Source: Conservatibacter flavescens
Lineage (GTDB): Bacteria > Pseudomonadota > Gammaproteobacteria > Enterobacterales > Pasteurellaceae
Length of the DNA stretch: 64,000 bases
Assembly (NCBI RefSeq): GCF_002795425.1
Contig: NZ_PHHA01000026.1
Coordinates: 55,137-119,136, forward strand
Direction: 5' to 3'
The position numbers and the translations under genes were made by a program. Positions 28,682 to 39,364 of this stretch are shown here, piece after piece. The notes under the pieces were generated by a model. The model had not been told where the DNA came from. It did not search any database and worked only from the letters and a program-made list of their open reading frames with translations. Each line of letters begins with the position of its first letter. Position 1 is the stretch's first letter.

Positions 28682-29458
28682 ATGTTAGCAATTATTTCTC
28701 CGGCAAAAACCTTAGATTATCAAACAACTATTCCTAAAATGACATTTACTCAACCTCAATTAACTGATTATAGTGAACAGTTAATTGATATTTGTCGCCA
28801 ATTATCTCCAGCAGAAATTAGTTCATTAATGCACATCAGTGATAAATTAGCCGGTTTAAATGCCGCTCGTTTTGCTCAATGGCAAAAACAACATGATGAG
28901 CATAATGCCAGAGCCGCTATTTATGCCTTTAAAGGTGATGTTTATACGGGGCTTGCTGCTGAAGAGCTGTCTCAAGAGGATATACAGTTTGCTCAACAGC
29001 ATTTGTGTATGCTATCCGGTTTATACGGCTTATTACGCCCTCTAGATCTTATGCAACCCTATCGTTTAGAAATGGGAACAAAGTTGAAGAATGCAAAAGG
29101 GAAAGATCTCTATGCGTTTTGGGAAAATGTTATTACTCATGCGTTACAACAAGCCCTTGATTCTCAGCAGGATAATATTCTGATTAACCTTGCTTCAGAT
29201 GAATATTACAAAGCAGTTAAGCCGACAAAATTGAATGCTCAAATTATTAAACCGGTCTTTTTAGATAAGAAAAATGATCAATATAAAGTGATCAGTTTCT
29301 ATGCCAAAAAAGCGCGAGGCCTAATGTGCCGTTATTTTATTCAAAATCGTTTAACTCATATTGAACAGCTTAAAGATTTTAATTTAGGCGGTTATTGGTT
29401 TGATGAGGCTAGCTCAAGCGATACCGAATTGGTTTTTAAACGTGATATAAGTGAGTAG
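28682..29458 (+). CDS. yaaA: Peroxide stress protein YaaA (UPF0246)
   Basis: YaaA limits free intracellular iron during hydrogen peroxide stress in E. coli and binds DNA. The 258-residue protein shows the family motifs: [13 protein letters not shown] at the N-terminus, [38 protein letters not shown] and [13 protein letters not shown]. An AAAGGATTATT ribosome site precedes the start. It sits between ung and a lipoprotein gene, 10 and 3 bases away. Confidence 0.95.
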   Translation: MLAIISPAKTLDYQTTIPKMTFTQPQLTDYSEQLIDICRQLSPAEISSLMHISDKLAGLNAARFAQWQKQHDEHNARAAIYAFKGDVYTGLAAEELSQEDIQFAQQHLCMLSGLYGLLRPLDLMQPYRLEMGTKLKNAKGKDLYAFWENVITHALQQALDSQQDNILINLASDEYYKAVKPTKLNAQIIKPVFLDKKNDQYKVISFYAKKARGLMCRYFIQNRLTHIEQLKDFNLGGYWFDEASSSDTELVFKRDISE

Positions 29459-29461
29459 GGC

Positions 29462-30064
29462 ATGAAAAGATATTTTTACCTCATTTTTTTATTATTAAGC
29501 GGTTGTACAACGTTATACAACACAACGCCAACACAATTGGATTACCCTACAACATTAAAATACCATGACAAAACCTACTATTTGATCAAAGAAAGTGATT
29601 TAGGATCTATCGTGCGTTATTTCTACGTAGGAAAAAACAAAACAGAAAACCAGTGGCAAAGTGCTATCGAATTATTATTAGATCGTGAAAATAAACTCAC
29701 TTTCGCTGAACGTATTGCATTACGGAAAAAAGTTTATAGCAATCAAGGTATCAAACACTTCGATACTTATGAGAAAGCAGGTTTTTTATATAGTTATGTC
29801 ATCTATCGTCCAACGAAGCAAAACCCAAACTGGCAAGTCAACGTTGCCAAAGGTAAAAATATTGATAAATGCGGCTTTGTGCAATATCAATACTCACTCA
29901 AAATAGAAAAAACAAAAAAGCTACGTAACCTCAATGATGACAAAGTGTTTGCTTATCTCAAAAAATATGCTGTAGATAAAGAGCTACATAAACTCCATCA
30001 AGCAGATTGGCAGTGGGCATGTGTGTCATCAATGCCTCAATTAAGCATAGAGAAGCAGAAATGA
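29462..30064 (+). CDS. Putative lipoprotein of unknown function
   Basis: A 200-residue protein with a signal peptide and lipobox L12-S13-G14-C15, so mature Cys15 should carry lipid. The rest is Lys- and Tyr-rich with no motif I recognise; three later cysteines are absent except C137 and C187 (approximate positions), which could pair in the periplasm. It starts 3 bases after yaaA and its stop overlaps the fieF start (ATGA), so it is translationally coupled to both. Context suggests a link to iron or peroxide stress, but that is inference. Confidence 0.75.
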   Translation: MKRYFYLIFLLLSGCTTLYNTTPTQLDYPTTLKYHDKTYYLIKESDLGSIVRYFYVGKNKTENQWQSAIELLLDRENKLTFAERIALRKKVYSNQGIKHFDTYEKAGFLYSYVIYRPTKQNPNWQVNVAKGKNIDKCGFVQYQYSLKIEKTKKLRNLNDDKVFAYLKKYAVDKELHKLHQADWQWACVSSMPQLSIEKQK

Positions 30065-30996
30065 CCGAAAGTTATTCTAAAGAAGTACGTTATGCCACAG
30101 TTTTTGCGGTATTAACCGCATTAATACTCGTATGTGTGAAAAGTGTTGCTTGGTGGTTTACCGGCTCCGTCAGTATGCTTGCCTCTATCACTGATTCCCT
30201 TTTAGATTTGTTAGCTTCTTTCATGAATATGCTAATCCTCCGCTTTGCGCTTATGCCCGCAGATCATAATCATTCTTTTGGGCATGGCAAAGCCGAATCC
30301 TTAGCCTCTTTAGCGCAAGCTGCGTTTATTTCGGGTTCTGCAATTTTCTTATTACTTCAAGGGATTCATCGTCTAAGTTCGCCCCAAACTTTGACAAATA
30401 CCGGATTAGGTATTGGTGTCACCATTTTTTCTATTTTATTGACCGCACTTTTAGTAGGCTATCAAGGAAAAGTAATTCGCAACACTCAAAGTCCGGCTAT
30501 CAAAGCGGATCGACTCCATTATCAAACAGACTTATTAATGAACATTGCTATTCTGATTTCCTTATTACTCAGTTTATTCGGATTTTTATATGCAGATGCC
30601 ATATTTGCCCTGTTCATTGCCTTATATATTTTATTTAGTGCAGGTAAAATGGTATTTGAATCTGTACAACTATTATTAGATGTCGCATTGCCAATAGAAG
30701 AAGTTAAACAAATTGAAACCATAGCATTGGCCGATCCACGTGTGATTGGGCTACATGATATACGGACACGACGTGCTGGCGCCATTCGTTTTATACAACT
30801 TCATCTAGAATTAGGTGATGAACTTTCATTTATTGAAGCCCATGATATTACTGATGATGTAGAAAAGCGTTTATTAAAAGCTTTCCCATTATCCGATATT
30901 ATGATCCACCAAGAACCGACAAGCATTGTCAAAGCAGAGGGAAAACATAACTGTCGATATAATCAATCTGGTTCAGATCAAATTTTAGTGAAATAG
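30061..30996 (+). CDS. fieF: Cation-efflux pump FieF (CDF family)
   Basis: FieF exports Fe(II) and Zn(II) by proton exchange. The 311-residue protein has six membrane segments. The transport-site residues are in TDSLLDL (DxxxD) and HYQTDLLMN (HxxxD), and HSFGHGKAESLASLAQA is diagnostic for the FieF group. A C-terminal ferredoxin-like cytoplasmic domain follows (RAGAIRFIQLHLEL). The frame is open from 30007, but the ATG at 30061, overlapping the upstream stop, gives the family start. An uptake signal lies at about 30442. Confidence 0.93.
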   Translation: MTESYSKEVRYATVFAVLTALILVCVKSVAWWFTGSVSMLASITDSLLDLLASFMNMLILRFALMPADHNHSFGHGKAESLASLAQAAFISGSAIFLLLQGIHRLSSPQTLTNTGLGIGVTIFSILLTALLVGYQGKVIRNTQSPAIKADRLHYQTDLLMNIAILISLLLSLFGFLYADAIFALFIALYILFSAGKMVFESVQLLLDVALPIEEVKQIETIALADPRVIGLHDIRTRRAGAIRFIQLHLELGDELSFIEAHDITDDVEKRLLKAFPLSDIMIHQEPTSIVKAEGKHNCRYNQSGSDQILVK

Positions 30997-31085
30997 CATG
31001 AAAATTTTCTAGAGAGAAGAAGATGAATAGTGTAATCTTAGCCAATATTTAATTTTTATTATTTCAATTTACTGGAAGGTAACAT

Positions 31086-32051
31086 ATGATTAAAACAATT
31101 GCAGTATTAACCAGCGGTGGGGACGCGCCCGGCATGAATGCAGCCATTCGTGGTGTTGTTCGCGCAGCGATTGCGGAAGGCTTAAATGTGTTTGGTATTT
31201 ATGAAGGCTATTATGGTCTGTACCACAATAATATTAAACCATTAACTCGCTTTAGTGTATCTGACATCATCAACCGTGGTGGGACGTTCTTAGGCTCTGC
31301 TCGCTTCCCTGAATTTAAAAATCCTGAAGTGCGGGCAAAATGTGCAGAGAATTTACGCGCGCATGGCATTGATGCGCTCGTCGTTATTGGGGGAGATGGT
31401 TCTTATATGGGAGCCAAACTATTAACTGAAGAACACGGATTCCCATGTATCGGTATTCCAGGCACTATTGATAATGATGTCGCGGGTACAGATTATACTA
31501 TCGGTTATCAAACAGCACTAGAAACCGCTGTTGTTGCCATCGACCGTTTACGCGATACCTGTAGTTCTCATCAACGTATTGCTATTGTTGAAATTATGGG
31601 AAGACACTGTGGTGACTTAACATTAGCGGCAGCTATGGCGGGAGGCTGTGAATATATTGTTGTTCCCGAAATGCCATTTAATCGAGAAGAGCTAATTCAG
31701 GAAATTGAAGCCAGTATTGCTAAAGGCAAACGCCACGCCATTATTGCAATTACCGAATTAATGACTGATGTAAATGAATTAGCCAAAGAAATTGAAGCAC
31801 GTGTTCATCATGAAACCCGCGCAACGGTATTAGGCCATATCCAACGTGGAGGCGCGCCATGTGCATTTGACCGCAACCTTGCATCTCGTATGGGGGTTTA
31901 TGCCGTTGACTTACTATTAGCAGGTAAAGCCGGTTATTGTGTCGGTATTCAAAATGAACACTTGGTACACCATGATATTATTGATGCCATTAATAATATG
32001 CGCCGTCCATTTAAATCAGATTGGTTAGACGTCTCAAAACGCCTATTCTAA
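31086..32051 (+). CDS. pfkA: 6-phosphofructokinase
   Basis: PfkA phosphorylates fructose 6-phosphate, the committed step of glycolysis. The 321-residue ATP-dependent enzyme has [22 protein letters not shown], the catalytic [12 protein letters not shown] (Asp129), [12 protein letters not shown] and [22 protein letters not shown] precedes the start. It is monocistronic; the next gene begins 166 bases downstream. A GGGGCG/CGCCCC hairpin at 32063-32086 follows but lacks a T run. Confidence 0.97.
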   Translation: MIKTIAVLTSGGDAPGMNAAIRGVVRAAIAEGLNVFGIYEGYYGLYHNNIKPLTRFSVSDIINRGGTFLGSARFPEFKNPEVRAKCAENLRAHGIDALVVIGGDGSYMGAKLLTEEHGFPCIGIPGTIDNDVAGTDYTIGYQTALETAVVAIDRLRDTCSSHQRIAIVEIMGRHCGDLTLAAAMAGGCEYIVVPEMPFNREELIQEIEASIAKGKRHAIIAITELMTDVNELAKEIEARVHHETRATVLGHIQRGGAPCAFDRNLASRMGVYAVDLLLAGKAGYCVGIQNEHLVHHDIIDAINNMRRPFKSDWLDVSKRLF

Positions 32052-32127
32052 TCCTAAAATAGGGGCGGGAAATCAATTTCGCCCCCAATACTCGGATTCG
32101 TTGTTCTTTGTTTATCGTTGCTCGTAA

Positions 32128-32691
<564 letters not shown>

Positions 32692-32701
32692 AACCGTTTT
32701 T

Positions 32702-32733
32702 AGGCATATCGACGTTTTGACAAGATATGCCTT
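32702..32733 (+). terminator. Hairpin after the YhcH-family gene
   Basis: AGGCATATC at 32702-32710 pairs with GATATGCCT at 32724-32732. The T run after it is short (TTAATTC), so this is at best a modest terminator. Confidence 0.45.
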
Positions 32734-32883
32734 AATTCATGTTTATTCATTGTTAAATTTGTATTTATGTATTATGATTTAACAAACTAGTAACAAAAAG
32801 ACGGCATATTTCGCATAAGTGCGGTCAATTTTAAAAAATATCTACTAACGAAACCCACATCTCTACACAACGAGGTAATTGTT

Positions 32884-35490
32884 ATGTCTAACTTTCTACA
32901 AGAATACCAACACCATGTTGATGAGCGAGCAGCTATTGGCGTTGTACCAAAACCACTCAATGCTGAACAAACCGCTCAACTGATCGAATTATTAAAAAAT
33001 CCTCCAGCGGATAAACATGAATATTTATTAGACCTATTCGAAAACCGTATTCCTGCTGGCGTAGATGAAGCGGCTTACGTCAAAGCCTCTTTCCTCTCAG
33101 CACTTGCTAAAGGCGATGTCAGCTCTCCGCTTATCTCTTCAGAATATGCTGTAGAATTACTTGGCACTATGCAAGGTGGATACAATATTGAGCCGCTTCT
33201 CCAAGCACTTGATAATGACACTCTTGCACCAATTGCAACTAAAGCACTTTCCTCTACCCTATTAATGTTTGATAACTTCCATAATGTTGCAGAGCGTGCC
33301 AAAGCGGGAAATACATTTGCACAACAAGTATTACAGTCATGGGCAGATGCTGAATGGTATCTATCTCGTCCAAAACTTGCTGATAAAATTACCGTTACGG
33401 TCTTCAAGGTGACTGGTGAAACCAATACAGATGATCTATCACCTGCGCAAGACGCTTGGTCTCGCCCAGATATCCCGCTACATGCCCTTGCCATGTTAAA
33501 AAATGAGCGTGAAGGTATTCAACCAGATGAACCAGGCAATATTGGACCAATTAAGCAACTCGAAGATCTTAAAACCAAAGGCTTCCCCTTAGCTTATGTT
33601 GGTGATGTTGTCGGAACGGGTTCCTCTCGAAAATCGGCAACTAACTCTGTGCTTTGGTTTATGGGTGAAGACATTCCATACATTCCAAACAAACGCGCGG
33701 GAGGCGTTGTATTGGGTGGTAAGATTGCTCCAATTTTCTTTAATACCTTAGAAGATGCAGGTGCGTTACCTATTGAAGTTGATGTAAGTGCGTTAAATAT
33801 GGGAGATATTATTGATATCTATCCTTATGCAGGTAAAATTTGCAAACATGATACTGATGAAGTTCTCGCAGAATTTAGTTTAAAAACACAAGTATTATTA
33901 GATGAAGTACGTGCAGGCGGGCGTATTCCGCTGATCATTGGACGTGGTTTAACCCATAAAGCGCGCGTAGAATTAGGCTTGCCTGAAAGCGATGTCTTTA
34001 CCAAATCCGTCAATTCCACAAGCAGCACGCGCGGTTATACATTAGCGCAAAAAATGGTGGGAAGAGCATGTGGCGTAGAAGGTGTTCGTCCGGGTCAATA
34101 TTGCGAACCTCGTATGACATCTGTTGGTTCACAAGATACCACAGGACCTATGACGCGTGATGAATTAAAAGATCTTGCTTGTTTAGGCTTCTCCGCAGAT
34201 TTAGTGATGCAATCTTTCTGTCATACTGCAGCTTATCCAAAACCAGTCGATGTGACAACTCATCATACGCTCCCTGATTTTATTATGAATCGTGGCGGCG
34301 TGAGCTTACGTCCTGGAGATGGTATTATTCACTCTTGGTTAAACCGTATGTTATTGCCGGATACTGTAGGTACTGGTGGTGACTCTCATACACGTTTCCC
34401 TATTGGGATTTCTTTCCCAGCTGGTTCAGGTTTAGTTGCTTTTGCCGCCGCAACCGGCGTTATGCCATTAGATATGCCTGAGTCTGTGTTAGTGCGCTTC
34501 AAAGGTGAAATGCAACCAGGTATTACCCTACGCGATCTTGTACATGCGATTCCTTATTATGCTATTCAACAAGGTCTACTCACCGTAGAGAAAAAAGGTA
34601 AGAAAAATATTTTCTCTGGTCGTATCTTAGAAATTGAAGGCCTAGAGAATTTAAAAATTGAGCAAGCTTTTGAATTATCTGATGCTTCTGCTGAACGCTC
34701 TGCGGCTGCTTGTACAATCAAACTCAATAAAGAACCGATTATTGAATACCTCAATTCAAACATCGTCTTATTAAAATGGATGATTGCTGAAGGTTATGGT
34801 GATGCACGTACCCTTGAACGCCGTATTAAAGGTATGGAAGAATGGCTAGCTAACCCACAACTTATGGAAGCGGATCCAGATGCAGAATATGCCGCAGTGA
34901 TTGATATTGATCTTGCGGATATTAAAGAACCTATTTTATGTGCGCCGAACGATCCTGATGATGCTCGCAAGCTCTCCGAAGTACAAGGAGATAAAATTGA
35001 CGAAGTCTTTATCGGTTCTTGTATGACCAATATCGGCCATTTCCGCGCAGCCGGAAAACTCTTAGATAAATTCAAAGATGTCATTCCTACACGCTTATGG
35101 ATTGCGCCACCAACGAAAATGGATGCGGCCTTATTAACGGAAGAAGGCTATTACAGCATTTATGGTAAAAGTGGTGCGCGTATTGAAATGCCAGGATGTT
35201 CATTATGTATGGGGAACCAAGCACGTGTGGCAAGTGGCGCGACCGTTGTTTCTACCTCTACGCGTAACTTCCCAAATCGTCTAGGACAAGGCGCAAATGT
35301 CTATCTTGCCTCAGCCGAATTAGCTGCAGTTTCAGCCCTATTAGGAAAACTGCCAACACCAGAGGAATATCTGTCTTATGCCGCAGACTTACAAGTAGAC
35401 AAGGACGATACATACCGCTACATGAACTTTGACCAAATCAATAGCTATACGAAAAAAGCTGAAACCGTCATTTTCCAAAGCGCGGTCTAA
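32884..35490 (+). CDS. acnB: Aconitate hydratase B
   Basis: AcnB interconverts citrate and isocitrate and, as apoprotein, binds mRNA under iron or oxidative stress. The 868-residue protein has the N-terminal HEAT-like domain, the swivelling domain placed second as in AcnB ([16 protein letters not shown]), and the catalytic core. Cluster ligands are in [10 protein letters not shown] and CSLCMGNQ. Length and order match E. coli AcnB. AACGAGGTAATTGTT precedes the start, and an uptake signal is at about 32818. Confidence 0.98.
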   Translation: MSNFLQEYQHHVDERAAIGVVPKPLNAEQTAQLIELLKNPPADKHEYLLDLFENRIPAGVDEAAYVKASFLSALAKGDVSSPLISSEYAVELLGTMQGGYNIEPLLQALDNDTLAPIATKALSSTLLMFDNFHNVAERAKAGNTFAQQVLQSWADAEWYLSRPKLADKITVTVFKVTGETNTDDLSPAQDAWSRPDIPLHALAMLKNEREGIQPDEPGNIGPIKQLEDLKTKGFPLAYVGDVVGTGSSRKSATNSVLWFMGEDIPYIPNKRAGGVVLGGKIAPIFFNTLEDAGALPIEVDVSALNMGDIIDIYPYAGKICKHDTDEVLAEFSLKTQVLLDEVRAGGRIPLIIGRGLTHKARVELGLPESDVFTKSVNSTSSTRGYTLAQKMVGRACGVEGVRPGQYCEPRMTSVGSQDTTGPMTRDELKDLACLGFSADLVMQSFCHTAAYPKPVDVTTHHTLPDFIMNRGGVSLRPGDGIIHSWLNRMLLPDTVGTGGDSHTRFPIGISFPAGSGLVAFAAATGVMPLDMPESVLVRFKGEMQPGITLRDLVHAIPYYAIQQGLLTVEKKGKKNIFSGRILEIEGLENLKIEQAFELSDASAERSAAACTIKLNKEPIIEYLNSNIVLLKWMIAEGYGDARTLERRIKGMEEWLANPQLMEADPDAEYAAVIDIDLADIKEPILCAPNDPDDARKLSEVQGDKIDEVFIGSCMTNIGHFRAAGKLLDKFKDVIPTRLWIAPPTKMDAALLTEEGYYSIYGKSGARIEMPGCSLCMGNQARVASGATVVSTSTRNFPNRLGQGANVYLASAELAAVSALLGKLPTPEEYLSYAADLQVDKDDTYRYMNFDQINSYTKKAETVIFQSAV

Positions 35491-35598
35491 CTTACAAAAG
35501 TTTTTTTAAGTTAACACAGACTAACAAAAGTGCGATGAATAATATGCTAAAATTCACCGCACTTTTTATTGTTTATTTTTTATATTAGGAAAGTCATT

Positions 35599-36690
35599 TT
35601 GGAATATCGTTATTATATTACAACCGCACTTGTTATCATTACATTACAACTTTTGATTTACCTTTTTACCCGTACAATTTTTTGGCTATTCGGTGATGTC
35701 TCCAACCGAAAAGCACGCATTGGCCTAAGCGCATTTTTCTTTATTGCCGCAAACGGTACTATCATTATTACCTTATTACGCATTTTTCCGCACATGTTCA
35801 GAGTTAGCGCCATTATGCTACTCATACTCCTATTCGCAGCCTTTACCAGCATAGGAGCCATTGCCATTTATCACCTGTTAAAATCTTTTGTTTCTAAACA
35901 AAAATTAAATACTACCTTAAAAATTCTATATCCTTTTGTTTTTATAGGACTATTAGGGTTCAGCATATTCAATGCTTACTCCCCTGTCGTCAAACATTAC
36001 AGTATTACGCTTGATAAAACACTTTCAAAGCCATTACGTATTGGCGTAGCCAGCGATCTCCATCTTGGTATTCTTTTTGGTAACAAACAGTTAGATAAGC
36101 TTGCTGATATCATGAATGCTGAAAAAGTTGATTTAATCTTATTGCCTGGTGACTTAATGGACGATAACGTTGAAGCATACTTAGCAGAAAATATGCAGCC
36201 TCATTTGGCTAAATTACGCGCGCCATTGGGTGTTTATGCTACTTTAGGCAACCATGATTTATTTGGACATCAACAAGCTATTTACCAAGAATTAACTAAA
36301 GCTGGTATTCATGTTCTCATGGATCAAACATTGAATGTGAATAACCAATTTGTACTCGTTGGGCGCAATGATGATCTAATGAAAACTCGCCCGAGTTTGG
36401 CTCAATTACTACAAAATATCGATACCGAACTCCCTATTTTTGTGATGGATCATCGCCCCACCGAAATAGAAGAACATGCTAAATTACCAATAGATCTTCA
36501 AGTATCTGGCCATACTCATCGCGGGCAAGTATTTCCAGCTTCTATCCTCACTAAGCTGATTTACCGCTTACACTATGGCTATGAAAAGATAGAAAAAGGG
36601 CATTTCTTTGTCACTTCAGGCTATGGCTTTTGGGGAGTGCCAATGCGCTTAGGCTCTCGCTCAGAAGTATTTATTATTGATGTGAAATAA
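35599..36690 (+). CDS. Membrane-bound metallophosphoesterase (YkuE-like)
   Basis: A 363-residue protein with about four N-terminal membrane segments followed by a calcineurin-like phosphoesterase domain. All metal-binding motifs are present: SDLHLG, PGDLMDD, LGNHD, MDHRP and SGHTHRGQ. The likely start is TTG at 35599, because AGGAAAG stands five bases before it. A TTG at 35569 lies upstream but has no ribosome site, and there is no in-frame ATG near. Relatives act on lipid headgroups or cyclic nucleotides; the substrate here is unknown. Tandem hairpins follow. Two uptake signals lie at 35557 and 35624. Confidence 0.85.
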   Translation: MEYRYYITTALVIITLQLLIYLFTRTIFWLFGDVSNRKARIGLSAFFFIAANGTIIITLLRIFPHMFRVSAIMLLILLFAAFTSIGAIAIYHLLKSFVSKQKLNTTLKILYPFVFIGLLGFSIFNAYSPVVKHYSITLDKTLSKPLRIGVASDLHLGILFGNKQLDKLADIMNAEKVDLILLPGDLMDDNVEAYLAENMQPHLAKLRAPLGVYATLGNHDLFGHQQAIYQELTKAGIHVLMDQTLNVNNQFVLVGRNDDLMKTRPSLAQLLQNIDTELPIFVMDHRPTEIEEHAKLPIDLQVSGHTHRGQVFPASILTKLIYRLHYGYEKIEKGHFFVTSGYGFWGVPMRLGSRSEVFIIDVK

Positions 36691-36717
36691 TTTGGATACA
36701 CATCAACGCTGATTTAG

Positions 36718-36744
36718 GCCGTAAACAAGACTGAAATTTACGGC
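36718..36744 (+). repeat. Hairpin after the metallophosphoesterase gene
   Basis: GCCGTAAA at 36718-36725 and TTTACGGC at 36737-36744 are perfect complements. It lies just ahead of the stronger terminator at 36758. Confidence 0.6.
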
Positions 36745-36757
36745 TTAAATAACACTC

Positions 36758-36792
36758 AAATGGTAGTCATATAATTTGACTACCATTTTTTA
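36758..36792 (+). terminator. Rho-independent terminator of the metallophosphoesterase gene
   Basis: AAATGGTAGTCA pairs with TGACTACCATTT over 12 bases and is followed by a T run (TTTTTTAT). The convergent rhaS stop lies 61 bases further on. Confidence 0.88.
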
Positions 36793-36852
36793 TAGACAGT
36801 TAAAAATATCTTCTTAAACAGCTTTCCTCAAAAATGATAAAGCCCATAACAC

Positions 36853-37668
36853 TTATTTTATCCCTCTTAACTCTCTAGGGCTTAACCGAAACTCTCGTTT
36901 AAAACAGGTGGAAAAATAACTGCTATCATTAAATCCACAATCATAAGCAATATCCGTAATGGCTTTATCCGTATACAAAATTTGATAGTAAGCCTCAAAT
37001 AATCTGAGTTTATTTAAATAATTTTGCGGTGTTTCCCCCGTCTGATTTTTGATATAACGATACAATGTGCGTAATGGCAAGGAAAACTGCTGTGCAAGGC
37101 TTTCCCATTCAATATTTTCAGTAAAATTATGTTGAAGAAAATTGAGCATTTGCATGCTTTTTTCCTCATTATTTCCCACACCTTGTATATCAAATTGTTG
37201 CTGCTTAATTAAGGTTAATAATTGAAAAAATTGGCTTTCTTGTTGCAATGGTTCAAGTTGTGATTGGGTGGATAATTTATCAATCAGTGGTAAGGCTTTG
37301 GTTAAGTGCTTTTTATTAATCACTTGATAAAGGGATTTTTCAGGTTTCATTGTGGCGAGCAAGTCACCGATATTATGTAAAAATTGAAAATGGTTTAGAT
37401 CACGAAATAAAATATTGGTTAAATGCAAATTTTCCACATTTTCATAGAGATGATGATCTTGGGCTTCAATATATAAAATCATGCCTGCATAGAGTTCGTG
37501 TGGATAGCCGTTTAAAATATGGCGCCCTTTCCCTTCTGTTACAATTACAATTTCATCAAAATCGTGATGAGTATGTTCAGGGAAGTTATCCTGTGGCGCT
37601 CTTGGTTCAATGCTGAGAGATTGTTGCTTTTGGCTAAAAAATTCCTTTGCATATAATTTCATTATCAT
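36853..37668 (-). CDS. rhaS: L-rhamnose operon activator RhaS (AraC family)
   Basis: RhaS activates rhaBAD when bound to L-rhamnose. The 271-residue protein has the cupin sensor (SIEPRAPQ, FPEHTHHDFDEIVIV, HLYENVENLHLTN) and a C-terminal AraC-type double helix-turn-helix (LPLRTLYRYIKNQTGETPQNYLNKLRL; ITDIAYDCGFNDSSYFSTCFKREF). The whole resembles RhaS more than RhaR. The frame is open to 37755. I chose the ATG at 37668, behind AGGGATAAA; an ATG at 37662 is the alternative. It is divergent from rhaB, and no second rha regulator follows. Confidence 0.9.
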   Translation of the reverse strand: MIMKLYAKEFFSQKQQSLSIEPRAPQDNFPEHTHHDFDEIVIVTEGKGRHILNGYPHELYAGMILYIEAQDHHLYENVENLHLTNILFRDLNHFQFLHNIGDLLATMKPEKSLYQVINKKHLTKALPLIDKLSTQSQLEPLQQESQFFQLLTLIKQQQFDIQGVGNNEEKSMQMLNFLQHNFTENIEWESLAQQFSLPLRTLYRYIKNQTGETPQNYLNKLRLFEAYYQILYTDKAITDIAYDCGFNDSSYFSTCFKREFRLSPRELRGIK

Positions 37669-37766
37669 TTTATCCCTCATAAAGTGCGGTTCAATTTTCC
37701 AGATTTTTCTTACTATACTGAATTTATGTGCTACAAAAACCTTTCTTTTTAACAAAATTTTTATTT

Positions 37767-37782
37767 TGTGATCCTAGTCATA
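37767..37782 (+). promoter_or_regulatory. CRP site in the rhaS-rhaB divergent promoter
   Basis: TGTGA-TCCTAG-TCATA matches the canonical CRP consensus TGTGA-N6-TCACA at nine of ten core positions. It lies almost midway between the rhaS and rhaB start codons, about 100 bases from each. E. coli rhaBAD also needs CRP next to RhaS. Confidence 0.6.
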
Positions 37783-37885
37783 TGGACTTTTGTTCTATTG
37801 CCACTTTTTGATTTTGGTTGTCACTCCGCTGAATGTTTGTCTGGTGAAAAGTCACTAGACTGACACCAACACACAAGGAGGCATG

Positions 37886-39346
37886 ATGACAATTCTTAAT
37901 ATTGCAGCCGTTGATTTAGGGGCTTCCAGTGGGCGTGTCATGCTCGCGACTTATCATACTGAACAGCAACAAATCAGCTTGACAGAAATGCATCGTTTTA
38001 AAAATCAGCTTCATCGCCGCAACGGACATGATTGCTGGGATTTAGTTTATTTAGAAAATGCAATCGTTACAGGTTTGCAAAAAATTCTGCAAAATCACAC
38101 CGCACTTCACAGTATCGGTATTGATACTTGGGGCGTAGATTATGTGTTGTTGGATAAAAACGGCGACATTGTAGGCGACAGCTATGCCTATCGTGATGCC
38201 CGTACAGAAGGTGTAATGGCCAAAGTGCAGCAGGAATTTGGCAAAGAAGCCATTTATCGTAAAACAGGCATTCAATTTCTCACCTTTAATACCTTGTATC
38301 AACTCAAAGCGATGGTGGATGAAAATCCGCAGTGGCTACCGCAAGTCGCTGATTTTGTGATGATTCCCGATTATCTCAATTTCCGCTTAACAGGCGTACT
38401 AAATCGTGAATATACCAACGCCACCACAACACAATTAGTAAATGTGAATACGGACAATTGGGATCAGGATTTATTGGATTATCTCGGCTTGCCACGCAGT
38501 TGGTTTGGGCAAATTCGTCATGCAGGGCGTAATGTAGGGCAATGGCAATCGGGACAGCAATCCGTGCCCGTAATGTCTGTCGCCAGCCACGATACTGCAA
38601 GTGCGGTGATTGCCAGTCCGCTGTCTGATGAATACAGTGCTTATTTATGCTCAGGCACTTGGTCGTTAATGGGCTTAGATCGCAAACAGGTCTGTAATGA
38701 CGAACAAGCAATGAACGCTAATATTACCAATGAAGGCGGCATTGACGGGCATTATCGCATTCTCAAAAATATTATGGGATTATGGCTGTTCCAACGCTTA
38801 TGTGCCGAACGCAATATTGCCGACATTCCAACCTTAGTGCAACAAGCAAGCCAAGAAACCGCTTTTGAAAGTTTGATCAACCCCAATGACGAACGTTTCT
38901 TAAATCCACCATCAATGGTAGAGGCTATTCAACAATATTGCCGCGAACATCAACAAACCGTACCCGAAAATACCGCACAGCTTGCACGTTGTATTTTTGA
39001 CAGCCTTGCCATGTTATATCGCCAAGTGGCGGAAGAATTAAGTACGTTGCAAAAACACCCTATTTCACGCTTACACATTGTGGGTGGCGGCAGTCAGAAC
39101 GAATTTTTAAATCAGCTTTGCGCCGATATTTGTGGATTTGATGTGATTGCCGGTCCGATTGAAGCCTCAGTACTCGGTAATGTGGGTTGTCAATTAATGG
39201 CGTTAGATCAACTGCATACCGCAGCTGAATTCCGTCAAATTGTCAGTAAAAACTTCCCGTTAAAACGTTTCAAATTCAGACCGCACTTTGTGGACAAAGA
39301 ACTATTTAACCGCAAATGGCAACAATTTCAACAATTTTCAAAATAA
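37886..39346 (+). CDS. rhaB: Rhamnulokinase
   Basis: RhaB phosphorylates L-rhamnulose at O1. The 486-residue FGGY kinase has the phosphate-binding AVDLGASSGRVML, IGIDTWGVDYVLLD, YTNATTTQLVN, ASHDTASAV, GTWSLMG and the C-terminal IVGGGSQN. Two ATGs are adjacent; the second (37886) has better spacing from AAGGAGG and matches the family start. First gene of rhaBADTM. It carries three uptake signals (38099, 38600, 39281). Confidence 0.97.
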   Translation: MTILNIAAVDLGASSGRVMLATYHTEQQQISLTEMHRFKNQLHRRNGHDCWDLVYLENAIVTGLQKILQNHTALHSIGIDTWGVDYVLLDKNGDIVGDSYAYRDARTEGVMAKVQQEFGKEAIYRKTGIQFLTFNTLYQLKAMVDENPQWLPQVADFVMIPDYLNFRLTGVLNREYTNATTTQLVNVNTDNWDQDLLDYLGLPRSWFGQIRHAGRNVGQWQSGQQSVPVMSVASHDTASAVIASPLSDEYSAYLCSGTWSLMGLDRKQVCNDEQAMNANITNEGGIDGHYRILKNIMGLWLFQRLCAERNIADIPTLVQQASQETAFESLINPNDERFLNPPSMVEAIQQYCREHQQTVPENTAQLARCIFDSLAMLYRQVAEELSTLQKHPISRLHIVGGGSQNEFLNQLCADICGFDVIAGPIEASVLGNVGCQLMALDQLHTAAEFRQIVSKNFPLKRFKFRPHFVDKELFNRKWQQFQQFSK

Positions 39347-39364
39347 AATCCAAGGAGATTTATT

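Noticed and set aside
32063..32086. Rho-independent terminator after pfkA
   Set aside because: GGGGCG/CGCCCC can pair, but no T run follows (CAATACTCGG), so only a hairpin is supported.
33075..33494. 139-residue frame on the minus strand inside acnB
   Set aside because: Antisense to the conserved aconitase N-terminal domain, with no recognisable protein features.
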